Of a DNA stretch of 64,000 nt, positions 51,764 through 60,042 are shown piece after piece. Source of the stretch: Nitrosopumilaceae archaeon. Its GTDB lineage: Archaea; Thermoproteota; Nitrososphaeria; Nitrososphaerales; Nitrosopumilaceae. The stretch lies in contig JAHELB010000001.1 in the NCBI GenBank assembly GCA_024644385.1, positions 39,739 to 103,738 of the forward strand. The letters are read 5' to 3'. The stretch's first letter is position 1; every line of letters begins with the position of its first letter. The notes under the pieces are model-generated. The model was not told the origin of the DNA and did not search any database. It saw only the letters and a list, made by a program, of their open reading frames with translations. The position numbers were made by a program, and so were the translations under genes.

Positions 51764-51872
51764 TTTGAAATGTCTATAATATGTTTAAAAATTTTTAATA
51801 AAATCTTTAATTCAAAGCGAGTTAAAATTATTGATAGATTTTTAATCAATTACTTTCTCTAAATTGGTATTA

Positions 51873-52454
51873 ATGATTGTTGTAATCGAAGGTGGTGATC
51901 AGGCAGGAAAAAAAACCCAAACAACACTACTTTTCAAGGCCTTGAAAAAACGTAAAATAAAGACCAAAATTTTTAGTTTTCCTGATTATTCCACGCCTGT
52001 AGGTAAGGAAATTAGTCAATATCTAAAAGGAAAAAGGAAATTTCCTCCCCAAACAATTCACTGCCTGTTAGCAGCAAATAGGTGGGAAAAATTAAATGAA
52101 ATTTTAGAAGCTCAATCCAAAAATTCAGTTTTAATAATGAATAGATATTATCAATCAAATTTAATTTATGGCCTCGCAAACGGAATGAAAAAGAAATGGT
52201 TGGAAAATTTAGATGCTGGTCTTCCAAAGGCTGATCTAATAATATTACTTGATGTTTCTCAAAAAGAATCATTCCACCGAAAGAAAACAAAACGTGACAA
52301 ATTTGAAAAAAATGAAGAATTTTTGAAGAAAATATCCAAAATTTACCGCGAAGTAGGAAAGAAAAAAAAATGGAAAATAATTAACGCATCCCAATCAAAG
52401 GAAAAAGTTCACCAAGAAATTTTAAAAATTTTTTCTAGAAAAATAGGAGTATGA
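51873..52454 (+). CDS. tmk: Thymidylate kinase
   Basis: The protein of about 193 aa begins IVVIEGGDQAGKKTQT, a P-loop of the TMP-kinase type. Further on, MNRYYQSNLIYG stands where bacterial enzymes have DRYxxSxxAY; Asn replaces the Asp of the DRY-type motif. The C-terminal lid carries Arg/Lys residues (FHRKKTKRDKFEKN). It makes dTDP from dTMP. The ATG at 51873 is chosen over TTG 51864. Its stop overlaps the start of the HD-hydrolase gene (ATGA), starting a nucleotide operon. Confidence 0.88.
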   Translation: MIVVIEGGDQAGKKTQTTLLFKALKKRKIKTKIFSFPDYSTPVGKEISQYLKGKRKFPPQTIHCLLAANRWEKLNEILEAQSKNSVLIMNRYYQSNLIYGLANGMKKKWLENLDAGLPKADLIILLDVSQKESFHRKKTKRDKFEKNEEFLKKISKIYREVGKKKKWKIINASQSKEKVHQEILKIFSRKIGV

Positions 52455-53686
52455 AAAAAAATTATTCAGATATCATAGATCCTATACATGATTTTATCCG
52501 GATCTATGATCACGAACTTGAAATTATTGACAATCCCATTTTTCAAAGATTAAGACGTATTAGACAACTTTCCGGTGCCCATCTCACATACCCCGGGGCT
52601 CAGCATACTAGATTTGAACATTCTTTGGGTGTAATGCACATCGCAAGCCAAGCAGGAGCAGTCCTAAAAGAAAAGGGAATTTTAACCATGGATGATATTG
52701 AAATTTTAAGAGTTGCCGGTCTTTTACATGATATAGGTCATGGACCTTTTTCACATCTATTTGAAGAAATAATACAACAAAAAAATTTTTCCCATGAAGA
52801 TTTTGGAAGAGAACTAATTCTTAAATCAAAAATTGGAGATAATTTATCTAAAAATGGATTTAATAAAAGACTGGTAGCCAAAATAGCTTTTGGTGATTCA
52901 AAATTTCAATACCTAAACGAGATTGTATCAGGTGCTCTTAGTGCTGATATGATGGATTACCTTTTACGAGATGGATACTTTACAGGTGCAGAACATGCAA
53001 AAATTGATCATAAACGAATAACACAATCTCTAGATGTTCATAAGAAAAAACTCGCATTAGAAAAATCAGCATTATATTCCTTTGAATCTATGATGCATTC
53101 CCGGTATCAAATGTTCAAGGCAGTTTATTTTCATAAAACCGTTAGAGCAGCAGAGGTAATGTTGTTAGAAGCCTTAAGACAATCTGATGATGAATTTGGT
53201 TTTACGTCCTTTAAAATAAATGAATTTGTCAAACTCACAGATGAATATGTATTATCAATGCTCCTATCTTCAACTTCCTCTAAACTAAAAAGAGCTAGAA
53301 AGCTTGCAGAAGATTATCAAAATAGAAAATTGTTAAAATGCGTTTATGAGCGAATTTTAACAAGTAAAAAACTATTAGAAAAAATCAAGACAAATGAAAT
53401 AAGATCATCCATTTCTAAAAAGTCAAAAATAGACGAAAATGAGATCTTTGTTGATAGTTCTGTAACTCCCTCAATTCCTCTAACTCCATCTAAAAAGGAA
53501 TCACAAAAAATTATTCTAATTACCAATGAAAATGACAAAGGACAGGCACAAGAATTACATATATCTAAAATTCCAGTTGTCTTTTCAATATCTGGATTTA
53601 TGAATATTTTAAGAGTGTATACGCCTCAAAAAAACAGAAAAAAAGTTGAAATTGCCGCAAAATCAATCTTGGGTGAGCTGAATTAA
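52451..53686 (+). CDS. HD-domain phosphohydrolase (SAMHD1/dGTPase-like)
   Basis: The 411-aa protein has the HD signature: [32 protein letters not shown] and [16 protein letters not shown]. It belongs to the COG1078-type group. These enzymes hydrolyse deoxynucleoside triphosphates or related nucleotides. Its start overlaps tmk and its stop overlaps the pyrH start, so the three genes are translationally coupled. A role in balancing dNTP pools follows from that context and is inferred. Confidence 0.88.
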   Translation: MKKNYSDIIDPIHDFIRIYDHELEIIDNPIFQRLRRIRQLSGAHLTYPGAQHTRFEHSLGVMHIASQAGAVLKEKGILTMDDIEILRVAGLLHDIGHGPFSHLFEEIIQQKNFSHEDFGRELILKSKIGDNLSKNGFNKRLVAKIAFGDSKFQYLNEIVSGALSADMMDYLLRDGYFTGAEHAKIDHKRITQSLDVHKKKLALEKSALYSFESMMHSRYQMFKAVYFHKTVRAAEVMLLEALRQSDDEFGFTSFKINEFVKLTDEYVLSMLLSSTSSKLKRARKLAEDYQNRKLLKCVYERILTSKKLLEKIKTNEIRSSISKKSKIDENEIFVDSSVTPSIPLTPSKKESQKIILITNENDKGQAQELHISKIPVVFSISGFMNILRVYTPQKNRKKVEIAAKSILGELN

Positions 53687-54369
53687 TGAAAAAAAAAATT
53701 GTGATTAAACTTTCAGGAAAAATTTTTGGAATGGATGATGTCAAAGTTTTAAAAGATTATGCCTCGTTTCTTGTAAAAATAAGTAAAATCTGTCAACCAA
53801 TCGTGGTTGCAGGTGGAGGAAATATCGCTCGTCACTACATCTCCCATGCAAGGTCTTCGGGAGCTGATGAATCTACCTTAGATGAACTGGGAATAGAAAT
53901 CTCCAGGTTGAATGCAAAACTTTTGATTTATACACTGAAAAATAAAGCCTATTCTCATCCTCCAACTACTTTACAAGAGGTCAAACATGCAGTTGATGAT
54001 GGTCTCATCGTTGTAACTGGAGGATTACATCCTGGACAAAGTACTAATGGAACAGCTGCCTTAATTGCAGAAAAAATCCAGGCTGAACAATTTCTCAATG
54101 CTACAGACGTAAATGGAGTCTACGATATGGATCCTAACAAATACAAGCGAGCAAAACAATTCAAAAGAATTGAATTAAGAAATCTCAAGAATATGTTGGT
54201 TCATGAGGATTCTATTGCGGGAGGGTATGATTTAATGGATATTGTAGCTTTGAAGATTATTGAACGATCTAAAATAAATACTCGTATTTTAAAAGCGGAT
54301 CCAAAAATTATTGAAAAAGCCATTAAAGGTGATGATGTAGGAACCAAAATTGTTTTGCCATCGAAATAG
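53686..54369 (+). CDS. pyrH: UMP kinase (archaeal PyrH)
   Basis: The 227-aa amino-acid-kinase-fold protein has [14 protein letters not shown] at the start, [31 protein letters not shown] and [14 protein letters not shown]. These match archaeal UMP kinases. It converts UMP to UDP. The gene starts with an ATG that overlaps the stop of the HD gene (TAATG). With tmk it links pyrimidine phosphorylation steps in one operon. Confidence 0.93.
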   Translation: MKKKIVIKLSGKIFGMDDVKVLKDYASFLVKISKICQPIVVAGGGNIARHYISHARSSGADESTLDELGIEISRLNAKLLIYTLKNKAYSHPPTTLQEVKHAVDDGLIVVTGGLHPGQSTNGTAALIAEKIQAEQFLNATDVNGVYDMDPNKYKRAKQFKRIELRNLKNMLVHEDSIAGGYDLMDIVALKIIERSKINTRILKADPKIIEKAIKGDDVGTKIVLPSK

Positions 54370-54726
54370 TTATTCTACTAATTCATGTTGAATTGTAGGA
54401 CGATCTTCAGTCCATATTTTAATAACAGGCTCGGGATACTCAGGCGTTCCTGATTCTCTTAATTTTTTAAAAATTTCTAAAGCTTCTTTTTTTTCTACTC
54501 CCTTTGATTGAGCTTTTGTAAATCCATCTTTATCTACAATCACAGCAACATACCCATCTTCAGATTTGATAACTGCAGTAAAATCTTCTTCACCTACCGG
54601 AAAAAACTTACCATTAATTTTTTTTGTTGTTAAGGTAAGCATTCCAAACCCAGCAATTTCAAATAATTTCATTTGGGATTTACTGGATCTAATTTTCCCT
54701 TCTTGAACGGCCTGAAAATATTGCAC
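54370..54726 (-). CDS. Conserved-looking hypothetical protein (118 aa)
   Basis: The product has an N-terminal helix and two beta-hairpin segments (GFGMLTLTTKKINGKFF; FTAVIKSEDGYVAVIVDKDG) followed by KKEALEIFKKLRESG. It could be a small alpha/beta domain. No membrane or signal segment. It converges with pyrH without overlap. I do not recognise the family. Confidence 0.6.
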   Translation of the reverse strand: MQYFQAVQEGKIRSSKSQMKLFEIAGFGMLTLTTKKINGKFFPVGEEDFTAVIKSEDGYVAVIVDKDGFTKAQSKGVEKKEALEIFKKLRESGTPEYPEPVIKIWTEDRPTIQHELVE

Positions 54727-54796
54727 AACATTTTTTCTTTATAATGGTATAATAACTATCTCAACGTTTAAGATATCATGGAGGCAAGTAAAATCA

Positions 54797-55342
54797 TTGA
54801 ATCCTAAGATATTTGTTATAGCAGCAATAGTAGTCCTAGTTGGAATTATTGGTGTTATTTTTATTACAACTTCAAATATCGATACGTCAGAGAACGGAAC
54901 TCCTCAAGAGATTCAAAACCAGGTAGAGTCAATAACTGTGGAATTAAAAGAAGTTTCAATTTTACAGGTTTCTGATAGGGCAGCTACTATAGAAATACAA
55001 TTCAAACTTGATAATCCCAACTCCAGGTCCGTTATAGCACAACTTTTACAATATTCACTTTATTCCATTAGTGATTCAGGAGAGTATAAGGTAGCGTCTG
55101 GAGAAATTGGAAGTAGGCCAGAAGGGATGGTTGATGGTTCTAATTACTTTACCCTTCTTAGCAACAATTCAGTAATTCTTAAAGAGAAAATTGTTTTGGA
55201 ATATCCAGGAAATTCCCCAGAGTTGATGGCAATTCTCCAAAATCCTGATCCAAATTGGAAGGCAAAAGGTACTGTCTTTTTTAATCTCAGTTCAATGACC
55301 AGTGGTCAAGAAAACGAGATTAATTTTGAGTCAAGAATATGA
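54797..55342 (+). CDS. Anchored LEA14-like protein, paralogue-like to 24286-24780
   Basis: The 181-aa protein has an N-terminal anchor (IFVIAAIVVLVGIIGVIFIT) and a single beta domain: ESITVELKEVSILQVSDR, ATIEIQFKLDNPNSRSVIAQ and YSLYSISDSG. It has the same plan as the protein at 24286 (VEIELKDVEVISVN, FLVKNPSEKTF). The distance between the two genes suggests an old duplication. It lies 100 bases upstream of the strong microprotein promoter. Function unknown. Confidence 0.7.
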   Translation: MNPKIFVIAAIVVLVGIIGVIFITTSNIDTSENGTPQEIQNQVESITVELKEVSILQVSDRAATIEIQFKLDNPNSRSVIAQLLQYSLYSISDSGEYKVASGEIGSRPEGMVDGSNYFTLLSNNSVILKEKIVLEYPGNSPELMAILQNPDPNWKAKGTVFFNLSSMTSGQENEINFESRI

Positions 55343-55413
55343 ATACTCCAATAAAGTATCATAATTTTTCAATTTTATGATAATTTGTTTTTAGATCAAA
55401 TATATTGACAAAA

Positions 55414-55420
55414 TTATAAA
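55414..55420 (+). promoter_or_regulatory. TATA box of the 36-aa microprotein
   Basis: TTATAAA at 55414-55420 lies 26 bases before the ATG at 55446 in a GC-richer local context (GCCCGTACGATCG follows). The distance fits a leaderless or very short leader transcript. The box is among the clearest in the window, which suggests strong expression. Confidence 0.5.
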
Positions 55421-55445
55421 AGCCCGTACGATCGTTTTTTATCAA

Positions 55446-55556
55446 ATGGCAGAAGCAGGAATGGCAGCATATGGTGCAGCAGCAGGAGTCGCAATTGCTT
55501 TAGCAGTTGTATGCTTTGCATTACGTGGTAAAGGACATCCAGAACCACTCGATTAA
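55446..55556 (+). CDS. 36-aa single-helix membrane microprotein
   Basis: A 36-codon ATG frame encodes AGMAAYGAAAGVAIALAVVCF as one Ala/Gly/Val-rich membrane helix and a short basic-acidic tail (RGKGHPEPLD). It has its own TATA box and a stable hairpin right after the stop (55559-55576), so it looks like a highly expressed monocistronic unit. Codon use favours GCA/GGA as in strongly expressed genes. It lies close to atpC, and the Ala/Gly helix recalls rotor or small subunits of membrane complexes; this link is inference. Confidence 0.65.
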   Translation: MAEAGMAAYGAAAGVAIALAVVCFALRGKGHPEPLD

Positions 55557-55558
55557 AC

Positions 55559-55576
55559 AAAGGACTTTAATCCTTT
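55559..55576 (+). terminator. Hairpin downstream of the microprotein
   Basis: AAAGGA (55559-55564) and TCCTTT (55571-55576) are perfect inverted arms with a six-base loop, followed by an A/T-rich tract with a T run (TATTTTTAATTT). It is placed directly after the microprotein stop and between convergent genes, which fits a terminator or an mRNA-stabilising hairpin. Confidence 0.5.
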
Positions 55577-55590
55577 ACAATATTTTTAAT

Positions 55591-56238
55591 TTAATTATCC
55601 TTAGATAATCCTAGCATTTCTGCTAGGGAAAATTGTTTAGAGTGCTTTTTGCTAATATAGCATCTTTGATAGTACTGACAGTCCAAGCAATTTTGTGAGG
55701 GCTCTAAAATAGGAGTTTTTTGCTCATTTAAAAGATCACTTAGGACTCGAACTCGTCTGATTACTTCTTCAAACATTTTTTTATCTCGCGTCAATGAAAA
55801 TGAAAATTCTTCTCTATCTCCGGTAATGTAGATTATCATTCCCTCCATTTTATCATAAATCCACAAACACGCATTTAGGTAAAGTAAATCATTAGCATGG
55901 GGTGATTTGGGAGTACTTTGAGCGGGCCTAAATAAGATGACAGTATCATCTACCTTCATGTCCGCCTGCCCGGTTAATTTTATATCATCTATACCAAATT
56001 CTTTTGGTTCACTTCCATACTCCAATTTTCGGAGCAATCCGCTAAGCAGATCATTGAACCCCCTCCTTTCAACTCCTTTGGGATCTGTTCTGTCATAATA
56101 TGATCTTCTTAGGCATTGGACGACCTCCTGTAAATGAATAGTTTTAAAATCATCAACATCAATTGCTATCTCCAGCTCTCGACCTATAGAATCTACTGCA
56201 TTTTTAATTATACTTCTATAATCTTTATCTCCCATCAT
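55591..56238 (-). CDS. Cas4/RecB-like protein with a degraded nuclease site
   Basis: The 215-aa protein has Cas4-type cysteine placement: one Cys near the N-terminus (VQCLRRSYYDR) and a cluster CLDCQYYQRC near the C-terminus, able to hold a 4Fe-4S cluster. The PD-(D/E)xK core keeps the aspartate in GQADMKVDD. The expected (E/D)xK pair in the next strand is absent (ILFRPAQ), and the QxxxY motif is altered (LLYLNACLW). It is not near CRISPR or cas genes. It may be an inactive, cluster-bearing relative used for DNA binding or repair. Confidence 0.7.
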   Translation of the reverse strand: MMGDKDYRSIIKNAVDSIGRELEIAIDVDDFKTIHLQEVVQCLRRSYYDRTDPKGVERRGFNDLLSGLLRKLEYGSEPKEFGIDDIKLTGQADMKVDDTVILFRPAQSTPKSPHANDLLYLNACLWIYDKMEGMIIYITGDREEFSFSLTRDKKMFEEVIRRVRVLSDLLNEQKTPILEPSQNCLDCQYYQRCYISKKHSKQFSLAEMLGLSKDN

Positions 56239-56270
56239 GATAAATCAACTAGAAATATCATCCTTATAGG

Positions 56271-56507
56271 TTAATTCATTATCTTTATTAGAAATTTTGA
56301 AATTTTATCAGAAAAGACCAGAGCTACTACATGAACCCCAAATCCCAAAACTGCTCCTAGGACAAGATTTCCCGTACCGTAGTAAATTCCTAAAAATATC
56401 GCAAGAGCAGGTAAAGTAAAGATCATTGCCAAAAACGTGCTAATCCAGATTGTATTAATTATTACTTTGGTAGGAACTTTCTTTTTTTTAGAGGGAAAAT
56501 TTGCCAT
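56271..56507 (-). CDS. Small two-helix membrane protein downstream of atpC
   Basis: The 78-aa protein has two membrane helices, residues 16-38 (IINTIWISTFLAMIFTLPAL) and 46-66 (GNLVLGAVLGFGVHVVALVF), with a basic N-terminus. It follows atpC after eight bases and precedes the Cas4-like gene by 32 bases, so they form a minus-strand unit. It may assist the A-type ATP synthase, but this is inferred from position only. Confidence 0.6.
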   Translation of the reverse strand: MANFPSKKKKVPTKVIINTIWISTFLAMIFTLPALAIFLGIYYGTGNLVLGAVLGFGVHVVALVFSDKISKFLIKIMN

Positions 56508-56515
56508 TTTTAGGC

Positions 56516-57544
56516 TTAATCTTCTTCAAGAATTAATTTAGACATTGTAATTTCTGTTGGGATTTTTTGTTCCACGGCATAAGCAATAGCTGCCAAATTT
56601 CTTACCTCATAAGCAGTTAATTTTGTAATTCCAATTATCGTTGCAAAATTGAACATTTTACTAAAAGACCTAAGTGAAGATTGATAAATTTCTAATTCAA
56701 ATGCTCTTTCAAATTCTGCAATCGCATCCAATTCATTTTCTGTTTCTGGTATCAGATTTTTGTACTTTGAACTACTTAGCTCATTGAACGCATCTCTAAC
56801 TGAACCAGCACTTATCATTCGTCCCAGTAACTCTCTTGAAGCCCCTGTAGTGGCAGACACAATCAAATCATTTATTTGATCTTCTGTTAGTCCCCAAAAC
56901 TTGCCACGGATTACACTTAACAAGTTGTAAAAATCAATATCCATCCCTATCAGTTTTGAAACATCCGTGTTTTTCATTGCTCGCCCTAAGTTCTGAAACA
57001 ATATTTTATCAAAATAAAGATCAAAAATTTGAATATTTTTTTTATCATTATAAAGAGCAGCTGCTTTTGCAATTTCTTCTCCAAATTGTGCAGAGCTTAA
57101 ACTTGCTACTGCCTCCTCCAAATCTTTTGCAACCAAGGCTTTTAGCACCACATCCCTTTGTTTTATCAATTCTTCTGCTCGGAGATTGATATGAGATTCA
57201 ATTTCTTCCTGAGATTTTCCAAGAATTTTTCCTTTTAAGACTGATTTTAAATTCGAAATAATGAATTTCATGTAATATGCGTTAAAGATACTCTTATCAC
57301 CTGCCATCTTTGCGATGGAATAATGAACATCTGCTAAATGTCCTCTTAATGCATTTTCTATTTTTTGAGAAGAATAAGGTTTTGCAACATCTGAAATTGA
57401 TTCCCCATAAATAGTATTTTTAATTCTAGTTACCAATTCTTCCAAATCTCTTGATTCAGCCAAAGTTTGAAAATCAGCTTTTTTTAGTAACCTACCTCTT
57501 TTACTGTATGATTTGACTGAGGCATAGACATTATTTGCGCCCAT
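56516..57544 (-). CDS. atpC: A-type ATP synthase subunit C
   Basis: The 342-aa helical protein matches subunit C (V-ATPase d family): ANNVYASVKSYSKRGRLLKK at the start, ADFQTLAESRDLEELV and a repeated three-fold helical plan with YMKFIISNLKSVLKG and NLLSVIRGKFWGL. It links the rotor ring to the central stalk. Only this subunit lies in the window; other atp genes are elsewhere. It is upstream of the small membrane protein gene and the Cas4-like gene. Confidence 0.9.
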   Translation of the reverse strand: MGANNVYASVKSYSKRGRLLKKADFQTLAESRDLEELVTRIKNTIYGESISDVAKPYSSQKIENALRGHLADVHYSIAKMAGDKSIFNAYYMKFIISNLKSVLKGKILGKSQEEIESHINLRAEELIKQRDVVLKALVAKDLEEAVASLSSAQFGEEIAKAAALYNDKKNIQIFDLYFDKILFQNLGRAMKNTDVSKLIGMDIDFYNLLSVIRGKFWGLTEDQINDLIVSATTGASRELLGRMISAGSVRDAFNELSSSKYKNLIPETENELDAIAEFERAFELEIYQSSLRSFSKMFNFATIIGITKLTAYEVRNLAAIAYAVEQKIPTEITMSKLILEED

Positions 57545-57609
57545 TTCATTGGATCTCGCTTGATAACTGATTTTAATGTTTGGCGATGACTTTGAAGGGG
57601 TTGGATTTT

Positions 57610-58278
57610 TCAGGTAATTTCATTGAGGAATTTTATTGCCTCATCTTTTTCTTGTTTTGTTAGTTTTAAAAATGCCTCCAAGATTTCTTTTTGAATTACT
57701 AAAGAATCATCAGAAATATTTTGTAGTTTTGAGAGGTCAAAAGGAAGGAGATCTTTGAATTTATCGTCGCAAAAACCTTTGACATATTTTTGAAAAATTG
57801 AGTAGGTAAAATTTGGGCTTGTTTTGGAAAGATTAGTTAGGATTTTTTCAAATGTTTTTTCTTTAGGATCAGATTTTAAAAAAAACTCTTCTAGTAAATT
57901 TTCCTTATTTTCAATTTCCTTTATAGATAAGGCAATTAAAACCCCTTTTCGAGTCAAATGATAAAAAGGAATTCCCTTTTCCTGTAATGCCTTGGGGCCT
58001 CGTTTTAGTGGCAACCTTCCATCTTCTTCAGCAATTCCCATAGGCAGTAGAATCTCATCAAGATCCCGAAAAATTCCAGAATAGATATTTTTCCAAACAA
58101 TTCCCTGGCCTTTGGCTATCTCTTGAGAAATACCCGTTCTTGTACGGTCTGCAGGATTTGTTTTACTAGACAAAATTCGAATAATAGATCTTTGCCGGTT
58201 AGCCTCGCCAGTTAGGCTATTATCTTTAGTCTTGAAGGTATCAAATATTGATAGTTTTGTGCTTGACTTTACCTTCAT
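57610..58278 (-). CDS. Winged-helix-like protein of unknown function
   Basis: The 222-aa protein has an N-terminal helical and winged-helix-like region (RQRSIIRILSSKTN, TRTGISQEIAKG, GIFRDLDEILLPMGIAEE; then FYHLTRKGVLIALS), followed by an acidic helical C-terminus. The pattern suggests DNA or RNA binding. It lies 65 bases upstream of atpC on the same strand. No family recognised. Confidence 0.68.
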   Translation of the reverse strand: MKVKSSTKLSIFDTFKTKDNSLTGEANRQRSIIRILSSKTNPADRTRTGISQEIAKGQGIVWKNIYSGIFRDLDEILLPMGIAEEDGRLPLKRGPKALQEKGIPFYHLTRKGVLIALSIKEIENKENLLEEFFLKSDPKEKTFEKILTNLSKTSPNFTYSIFQKYVKGFCDDKFKDLLPFDLSKLQNISDDSLVIQKEILEAFLKLTKQEKDEAIKFLNEIT

Positions 58279-58376
58279 TTATTCACCACATATCACAATT
58301 TCCAAATTCTATGATAATATCTAAATAAACTAAAATATAATAATTTACAATTTTACCAATTTTGTGGTCTCAAACC

Positions 58377-58384
58377 TTATATAA
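58377..58384 (+). promoter_or_regulatory. TATA box of the second ammonium transporter
   Basis: TTATATAA (58377-58384) is centred about 25 bases before the ATG at 58406, the spacing of a leaderless archaeal transcript. It is preceded by a purine-containing patch (TTGTGGTCTCAAACC) that could be the BRE. The gene's codon use suggests high expression. Confidence 0.55.
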
Positions 58385-58405
58385 TTTTCATTTTCGATAA
58401 ATTTA

Positions 58406-59971
58406 ATGAATTCTAGGAACCACAAGTATGCTCTATTACTTGTGGCCGCAGTAGCCATTACAGCAACTGGGGCAATGGCACAAGCTTTTGCCCAAAGTGT
58501 TGACGATGGTATGGACGGATATGTAAAAGGAACCAGTGGAATTTACACAGGCAATCCTAACGAATGTTGGTTTGATGACGGCGAAGGCGGCTATCTCCCT
58601 TGTATGGTAGATACAGGTGATATGGCATGGATGCTAACAGCTACGTCATTAGTACTTTTCATGTCTCCAGGAGTCGCATTCTTTTATGGCGGTTTAGCCA
58701 GATCAAAGAATGTAGTCAATGTACTTGGTATGACCATAGTTGTTATGGGTTTAATGTCAGTACAATGGGTTCTTTGGGGATACTCGTTAGCCTTTGCTCC
58801 AAACGCTGATGAAGGCGCCAATATGTTTATGGGAAGTCTTGATTATGCCGGATTCAACATGGTATCGGCCTGGGCACCAATAGGTGAAGTAGGTCCATGT
58901 CATGACACATGGTCGGCAGCGTACCAAATGAATGAGTTTAAGGAAGGCGACGTTTGTAGTCTAAGTTGGCCTGGTACTGTTCCACATCAATTGTTTGCAA
59001 TGTTCCAAGGTACATTCGCAATTATCACACCAGTCCTAATTATTGGTGGATTAATTGACAGAATGAAGTTTAGTGCCTTAGTAATATTCGTACTCTTATG
59101 GGGAACCTTCGTTTATGACCCAATTGCACATTGGGTTTGGGGAGGTGGTTTCGTAGGAGGAGGTGGTTTAGACCTCGATCCAGAACTATCACCGTCATTT
59201 GCATTAGACTTTGCTGGTGGTACTGTTGTACACATTTCTTCAGGATTCTCTGCATTGGCAGGTGCCATGATCCTTGGCAGAAGACTAGGATATGGTAAAG
59301 TTCCAATGGAGCCTCACAACATACCTTTGGTTGTACTTGGTGCATCCATTCTATGGTTTGGATGGTTTGGTTTCAACGCAGGAAGTGAAGTAATGGTAGA
59401 CGGCATTACAGTAAGCGCATGGACAGTAACTAATACTGCAACCGGTATGGCTGTAGTAACTTGGGTACTTGTTTCATGGGCTCATACAGGAAAACCAAGT
59501 ATCGTAGGTGCCGCATCTGGCGCAGTAGCAGGATTGGTAGCAATCACTCCGGCTTCTGGTTGGGTAGGTCCTATGGCAGCAATAATTATCGGTATTGCAG
59601 CTGGTACAATTTGTTATGCAAGTATCGCATTCAAGAATGCACGAAAATGGGACGACGCTCTCGATGTATGGGGAGTACACGGAATGGGTGGTCTTACAGG
59701 TGCAATTCTGACAGGTACATTAGCTAGTCCACACGTGTGGGATACTGGAGACGGTATTGGCGCATGGACTGGTACTGCAGAAGGAATGGAACAGCAAGCA
59801 ATTAGCATAATTGGTGCAGCAGTATCAATCGCTTATGCATTTGGTGTTACTCTTGTAATCCTGAAAGTAATGGATGCCGTTTGGCCTGGCGGAATCAGAG
59901 TCACTCCTAAAGAAGAGGAGATTGGTCTTGATTTGGCTCAGCATGGAGAAAGAGCATACGTAAACGAATAG
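58406..59971 (+). CDS. amt: Ammonium transporter with exported N-terminal extension
   Basis: The 521-aa protein has a cleavable signal peptide (YALLLVAAVAITATGAMAQAFAQ) and about 50 extra residues before the Amt core. The core has FFYGGLARSKNVV, IITPVLIIGGLIDRMKFS, IAHWVWGGGF, GGTVVHISSG (first pore His) and WGVHGMGGLTG (second). Two extracellular cysteine pairs (NECWFDDG/YLPCMV and GPCHDTW/GDVCSLS) may form disulfides. The C-terminal tail ends GLDLAQHGERAYVNE, shorter than in the other Amt. Codon use is biased as in abundant proteins. Differs from the amt at 6408 in export signal and tail. Confidence 0.95.
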   Translation: MNSRNHKYALLLVAAVAITATGAMAQAFAQSVDDGMDGYVKGTSGIYTGNPNECWFDDGEGGYLPCMVDTGDMAWMLTATSLVLFMSPGVAFFYGGLARSKNVVNVLGMTIVVMGLMSVQWVLWGYSLAFAPNADEGANMFMGSLDYAGFNMVSAWAPIGEVGPCHDTWSAAYQMNEFKEGDVCSLSWPGTVPHQLFAMFQGTFAIITPVLIIGGLIDRMKFSALVIFVLLWGTFVYDPIAHWVWGGGFVGGGGLDLDPELSPSFALDFAGGTVVHISSGFSALAGAMILGRRLGYGKVPMEPHNIPLVVLGASILWFGWFGFNAGSEVMVDGITVSAWTVTNTATGMAVVTWVLVSWAHTGKPSIVGAASGAVAGLVAITPASGWVGPMAAIIIGIAAGTICYASIAFKNARKWDDALDVWGVHGMGGLTGAILTGTLASPHVWDTGDGIGAWTGTAEGMEQQAISIIGAAVSIAYAFGVTLVILKVMDAVWPGGIRVTPKEEEIGLDLAQHGERAYVNE

Positions 59972-59978
59972 AAAACCT

Positions 59979-60001
59979 CTATTTTCTTTTCTTTTCTTTT
60001 T
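59979..60001 (+). terminator. Pyrimidine-rich T tract after the second amt
   Basis: The stretch CTATTTTCTTTTCTTTTCTTTTT is an almost pure pyrimidine run beginning eight bases after the stop. Archaeal RNA polymerase terminates at U-rich runs, and FttA cleaves in them, so this is a good intrinsic terminator candidate. Confidence 0.6.
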
Positions 60002-60042
60002 AAATTATTTTAAATTACACGTTACCAAATTCTAAATTAATT

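Noticed and set aside
55591-56238. Cas4-like gene as a sign of a CRISPR locus
   Set aside because: No repeat-spacer array and no cas1, cas2 or effector genes occur in the window.
59070-59808. Several long frames inside the second amt gene on both strands
   Set aside because: They are Cys/Tyr/Arg-rich out-of-frame readings of a strongly biased gene with clear Amt motifs in the main frame.
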